Shown in pieces: positions 32,647 through 34,568 of a stretch of 34,568 nt of DNA. This DNA comes from UBA4923 sp964606165 (GTDB taxonomy: Bacteria > Bacillota > Clostridia > Saccharofermentanales > DTU023). The DNA is taken from assembly GCA_964606165.1 (NCBI GenBank), contig CAZSFQ010000015.1, forward strand, positions 1 through 34,568, written 5' to 3'. Below the pieces are notes generated by a model. The model had not been told where the DNA came from, did no database searches, and was given only the letters and a program-made list of their open reading frames with translations. The stretch's first letter is position 1. Each line of letters begins with the position of its first letter. The position numbers and the translations under genes were made by a program.

Positions 32647-32853
32647 TTAATGTTCAATCTCGACTGAGGACGCCCCCTCCGACAAGTCTTCCCCATACAT
32701 ATTCCCGCCGAGCCCTTCATCGTCTGTATTGGTACTGGACAGCAAAGTTGCTGTCGGTTCGGCTTCGTCGTCCCCTTTTTGAGCCCACACGCCGCCCACA
32801 GTAACAACCATTAGCAGTAAGACAATTAAGATTAGCGTGACGACTCTTTTCAT
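32647..32853 (-). CDS. Short exported peptide of unknown function
   Basis: This 68-residue protein begins with a clear signal peptide: MKR, a hydrophobic core of about 19 residues (VVTLILIVLLLMVVTVGG) and a VWA-Q cleavage site near residue 24. The mature part of about 44 residues is acidic and rich in Gly, Ser, Thr and Glu (KGDDEAEPTATLLSSTNTD, then EGLGGNMYGEDLSEG) with no cysteine, so it is likely disordered. Candidates are a secreted signal precursor or a cell-surface peptide; no family is recognised. The ribosome site (GGAAA) is weak. It has its own terminator and a complex AT-rich upstream region. Confidence 0.6.
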   Translation of the reverse strand: MKRVVTLILIVLLLMVVTVGGVWAQKGDDEAEPTATLLSSTNTDDEGLGGNMYGEDLSEGASSVEIEH

Positions 32854-32879
32854 GATATTTTCCAGCCAACTAATTAATT

Positions 32880-32904
32880 TTCATAAATATTCATATATAT
32901 TCAT
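32880..32904 (-). repeat. Three TTCAT motifs at exact 10-bp spacing
   Basis: TTCAT begins at 32880, 32890 and 32900, with TTCATAAATA and TTCATATATA between. They lie upstream of the minus-strand exported peptide gene, in a very AT-rich stretch. A 10-bp period places them on one DNA face, which favours DNA bending or stacked protein binding. Confidence 0.55.
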
Positions 32905-32923
32905 GCTATGCCTGTGGACATCT

Positions 32924-32959
32924 TTGATTGGTATTACTAATATATTGATTGATATTACT
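32924..32959. repeat. Tandem 15-bp repeats exactly 21 bp apart
   Basis: TTGATTGGTATTACT (32924-32938) and TTGATTGATATTACT (32945-32959) match at 14 of 15 positions and start 21 bp apart, two helical turns. They lie 71-106 bases upstream of the exported-peptide ATG and about 200 bases upstream of the methyltransferase gene on the other strand. A tandem operator is the simplest reading. No other gene is seen in 32854-33162. Confidence 0.6.
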
Positions 32960-33084
32960 CAATATCCTGCTCTTAACATAGCTTAAGCTTTTATACCACA
33001 TGCCATGTCTTTTGCGCAAGTGCCTGTCCGGCAGTTGGTAACAAAACCAGATTCTTCCCTGATCCCGCTTCAGCCTGGCAGGTA

Positions 33085-33118
33085 CCGGGCGGCGTCTTGC
33101 GCCACCCGGGTTTATAAT
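33085..33118 (+). promoter_or_regulatory. Promoter candidate with GC-rich inverted repeat before the rRNA methyltransferase
   Basis: CCGGG-c-GGCG-tcttg-CGCC-a-CCCGG (33085-33109) is a strong inverted repeat. It is followed immediately by TATAAT at 33113-33118, a good -10 box about 45 bases before the ATG. There is no -35 match; the repeat covers that position, so it may be an operator, or a terminator of upstream transcription. Confidence 0.5.
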
Positions 33119-33162
33119 GGGGCTTGATGTCTGGTAAAGCTGTGAGGGGAGACTTGGCCGTA

Positions 33163-34568
33163 ATGACTGATAAGCGTGATCCTTATATTTGTGAAATCCG
33201 CGATCTCAATGAACGGGGCCAGGGTGTCGGTGTCGTTGTGCAAGATGACTCCGCTTCCCCGTCGCGCCAGGGAATGGTCTGTTTTGTCGCCGGAGCCCTC
33301 CCTGGTGAAAAAGTTGCAGCTTCACTTATCGAAGCCAAAAGTCATTACCTGGTGCTCGATCTTGACCGGATTATTGAAGCGAGTCCCGACCGCATTGAAA
33401 GCGATTGCGATTATTTTCCCCTTTGCGGCAGCTGCCGGCTCCGGCACCTGAGTTACACGGCCGAACTAAACTTCAAGGAGCAGCGGGTGCGCGGCCAGCT
33501 CAGCCACAAAGGACTGCTCGAAAGCGGTTCCCCGGTTTTTAAATCAATTGTGGGCATGGAGCGTCCTTATTATTACCGGGGCAAGAGCATCTTTCCCATA
33601 GCCGGGTCAGCTAATGGCAAAAGCGACCTCCGGATCGGCCAGTACAGCTATGGCTCGCACGACCTGGTTGATCTGCGCCACTGTGAAATCCAAAGCGAGG
33701 CGGCCCTGATCCTGGTAAACCGGGTAAGGGAGTTCGCCTCACGTGACAAAATTGTGGCTTACCAGGAAGAAACTCAAGAAGGTACGCTCCGTCATCTGCT
33801 GGTCCGGACCGCCTTCTCAACCAGGCAGATCATGCTTGTTTTCGTTGTCAAAGACAGGGAAGCAGACCCAGCCATCCTGTCCTGGATCCCCGACCTGCGA
33901 GCCTCTTTGCTTCCATCGGGGTTCACCCTTCAAAGCGTCTGGACCAATGACATGGATGTCAGGGGCAACCGGATCCTGTCTACCGATTACCGGCATCTGG
34001 ACGGCAGTGAAACCATCGAGGAAGTGATCAACCGGGTTACTTACCGGATCTCCCCCGACAGCTTCTTTCAGGTTAATCCGAGGCAGGCGGCAGTCTTGTT
34101 CGAGGAGGTCATCCGGGCAGCGCGGCTCAGCCCGGGTGAACGGGTTCTCGATCTCTATTCAGGGGTTGGCGCCCTCAGCCTGCAGTTGGCTTCGGCCATG
34201 AAAGACGCTGCTCCCCCGCTTGAAGTAACCGGTGTCGACCGGGTCACCCAGGCTGTGGTGGATGCCCGGACCAATGCGGATATCAATGATCTTAAGAACC
34301 TGACCTTCATTGATGCTGACGCGACCCGATGGTTGAAGGATTATGAGGACAATCCTCAGAATCTCCCCTTTGATGTCATTGTCGTCGACCCGCCAAGAAA
34401 GGGACTCGATCCGCAGGCCATTGAAGCCATCCGGGGATCAGCTACTCCCAGGATTATCTACGTCAGCTGCAATCCGGCCACCCTGTCCAGGGATCTGGCG
34501 CTCTTGGGTGATGTCTATGAAATTGAGAGCGTTCAGCCGATTGACATGTTCCCGAGGACAACGCACGT
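33163..34568 (+). CDS. 23S rRNA (uracil-5-)-methyltransferase, RlmD/RlmCD type, truncated at window end
   Basis: This enzyme methylates a uracil at C5 in 23S rRNA using SAM. The 468 codons present include an N-terminal TRAM-like region, the [4Fe-4S] ligands C82-x5-C88-x2-C91 plus C174, SAM motif VLDLYSGVGALSLQLA, VVDPPRKGLDP and the catalytic C436 in SCNPAT. The reading frame is open from ATG 33163 to the last base and ends within IDMFPRTTHV, where the family ends PHTxHVE, so only a short tail is missing. The ribosome site GAGGGGAGA is about a dozen bases upstream. The exact uracil cannot be told from sequence. Its partial open frames in other phases are shadows. Confidence 0.92.
   Translation, partial: MTDKRDPYICEIRDLNERGQGVGVVVQDDSASPSRQGMVCFVAGALPGEKVAASLIEAKSHYLVLDLDRIIEASPDRIESDCDYFPLCGSCRLRHLSYTAELNFKEQRVRGQLSHKGLLESGSPVFKSIVGMERPYYYRGKSIFPIAGSANGKSDLRIGQYSYGSHDLVDLRHCEIQSEAALILVNRVREFASRDKIVAYQEETQEGTLRHLLVRTAFSTRQIMLVFVVKDREADPAILSWIPDLRASLLPSGFTLQSVWTNDMDVRGNRILSTDYRHLDGSETIEEVINRVTYRISPDSFFQVNPRQAAVLFEEVIRAARLSPGERVLDLYSGVGALSLQLASAMKDAAPPLEVTGVDRVTQAVVDARTNADINDLKNLTFIDADATRWLKDYEDNPQNLPFDVIVVDPPRKGLDPQAIEAIRGSATPRIIYVSCNPATLSRDLALLGDVYEIESVQPIDMFPRTTH

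Noticed and set aside
1..34568. Searched by eye for CRISPR repeats, insertion sequences, phage genes, tRNA and rRNA genes
   Set aside because: No array of spaced repeats, transposase motif, integrase or RNA-gene signature was seen; small tRNA-like folds could be missed without a covariance-model scan.

Overview
The window looks like the chromosome of a strict anaerobe of moderately high G+C, most likely a clostridia-like member of the Bacillota. The lineage is inferred from gene content: a YhaM-type OB/HD nuclease, a DUF503 protein, an Mrp/MinD-ferredoxin/NifX cluster, a glycyl radical enzyme with its activase, and CoA transferase genes. Shine-Dalgarno sites are often strong (AAGGAGG type), and one promoter is an exact TTGACA-17-TATAAT. 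I see no rRNA or tRNA gene, CRISPR array, insertion sequence or phage gene. The only gene cut by the window edge is the last one.

Layout. 35-2816 (+): CoA transferase A/B, an epimerase-type threonine dehydrogenase and a small unknown protein, suggesting amino-acid or short-chain-acid fermentation. 2841-8055 (-): eight genes (DUF5320, DUF134 regulator, IscU-NifX fusion, two MinD ATPases carrying ferredoxin domains, a metallo-beta-lactamase-fold protein, an Mrp/NBP35 ATPase and a NifX-like protein). This set resembles the anaerobe-specific 'orange protein' complexes that carry metal-sulfur clusters. 8088-8170: a compact divergent control region. 8223-11672 (+): a glycyl radical enzyme of unknown substrate and its activase. 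11760-16918 (+): a possible flavin split-barrel protein, a two-gene ABC exporter and a YhaM-like protein. 16984-19915 (-): an SPFH/zinc-ribbon protein and an FAD dehydrogenase. 20023-20733 (+): TcdA-like tRNA t6A dehydratase. 20681-23240 (-): a ZnuABC-type metal importer.

23294-28775 is the most unusual part. A 1134-residue protein joins a fatty-acyl AMP ligase, an acyl carrier domain and an alpha-oxoamine synthase. It forms a tight minus-strand operon with a methyltransferase and a small membrane protein. It is divergent from an acyl-ACP thioesterase, and both promoters carry the same 11-bp element (CTTTACTTTGA) one base after the -10 box. I infer a co-regulated pathway that turns fatty acids into alpha-aminoketone lipids or signals.

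28772-34568: DUF503 protein, an MFS/GPH-type transporter, a glycerophosphodiester phosphodiesterase, a ThiF-like/MobB-like fusion, a 68-residue exported peptide behind an AT-rich region with helically phased repeats, and a truncated RlmD/RumA-type 23S rRNA uracil methyltransferase.
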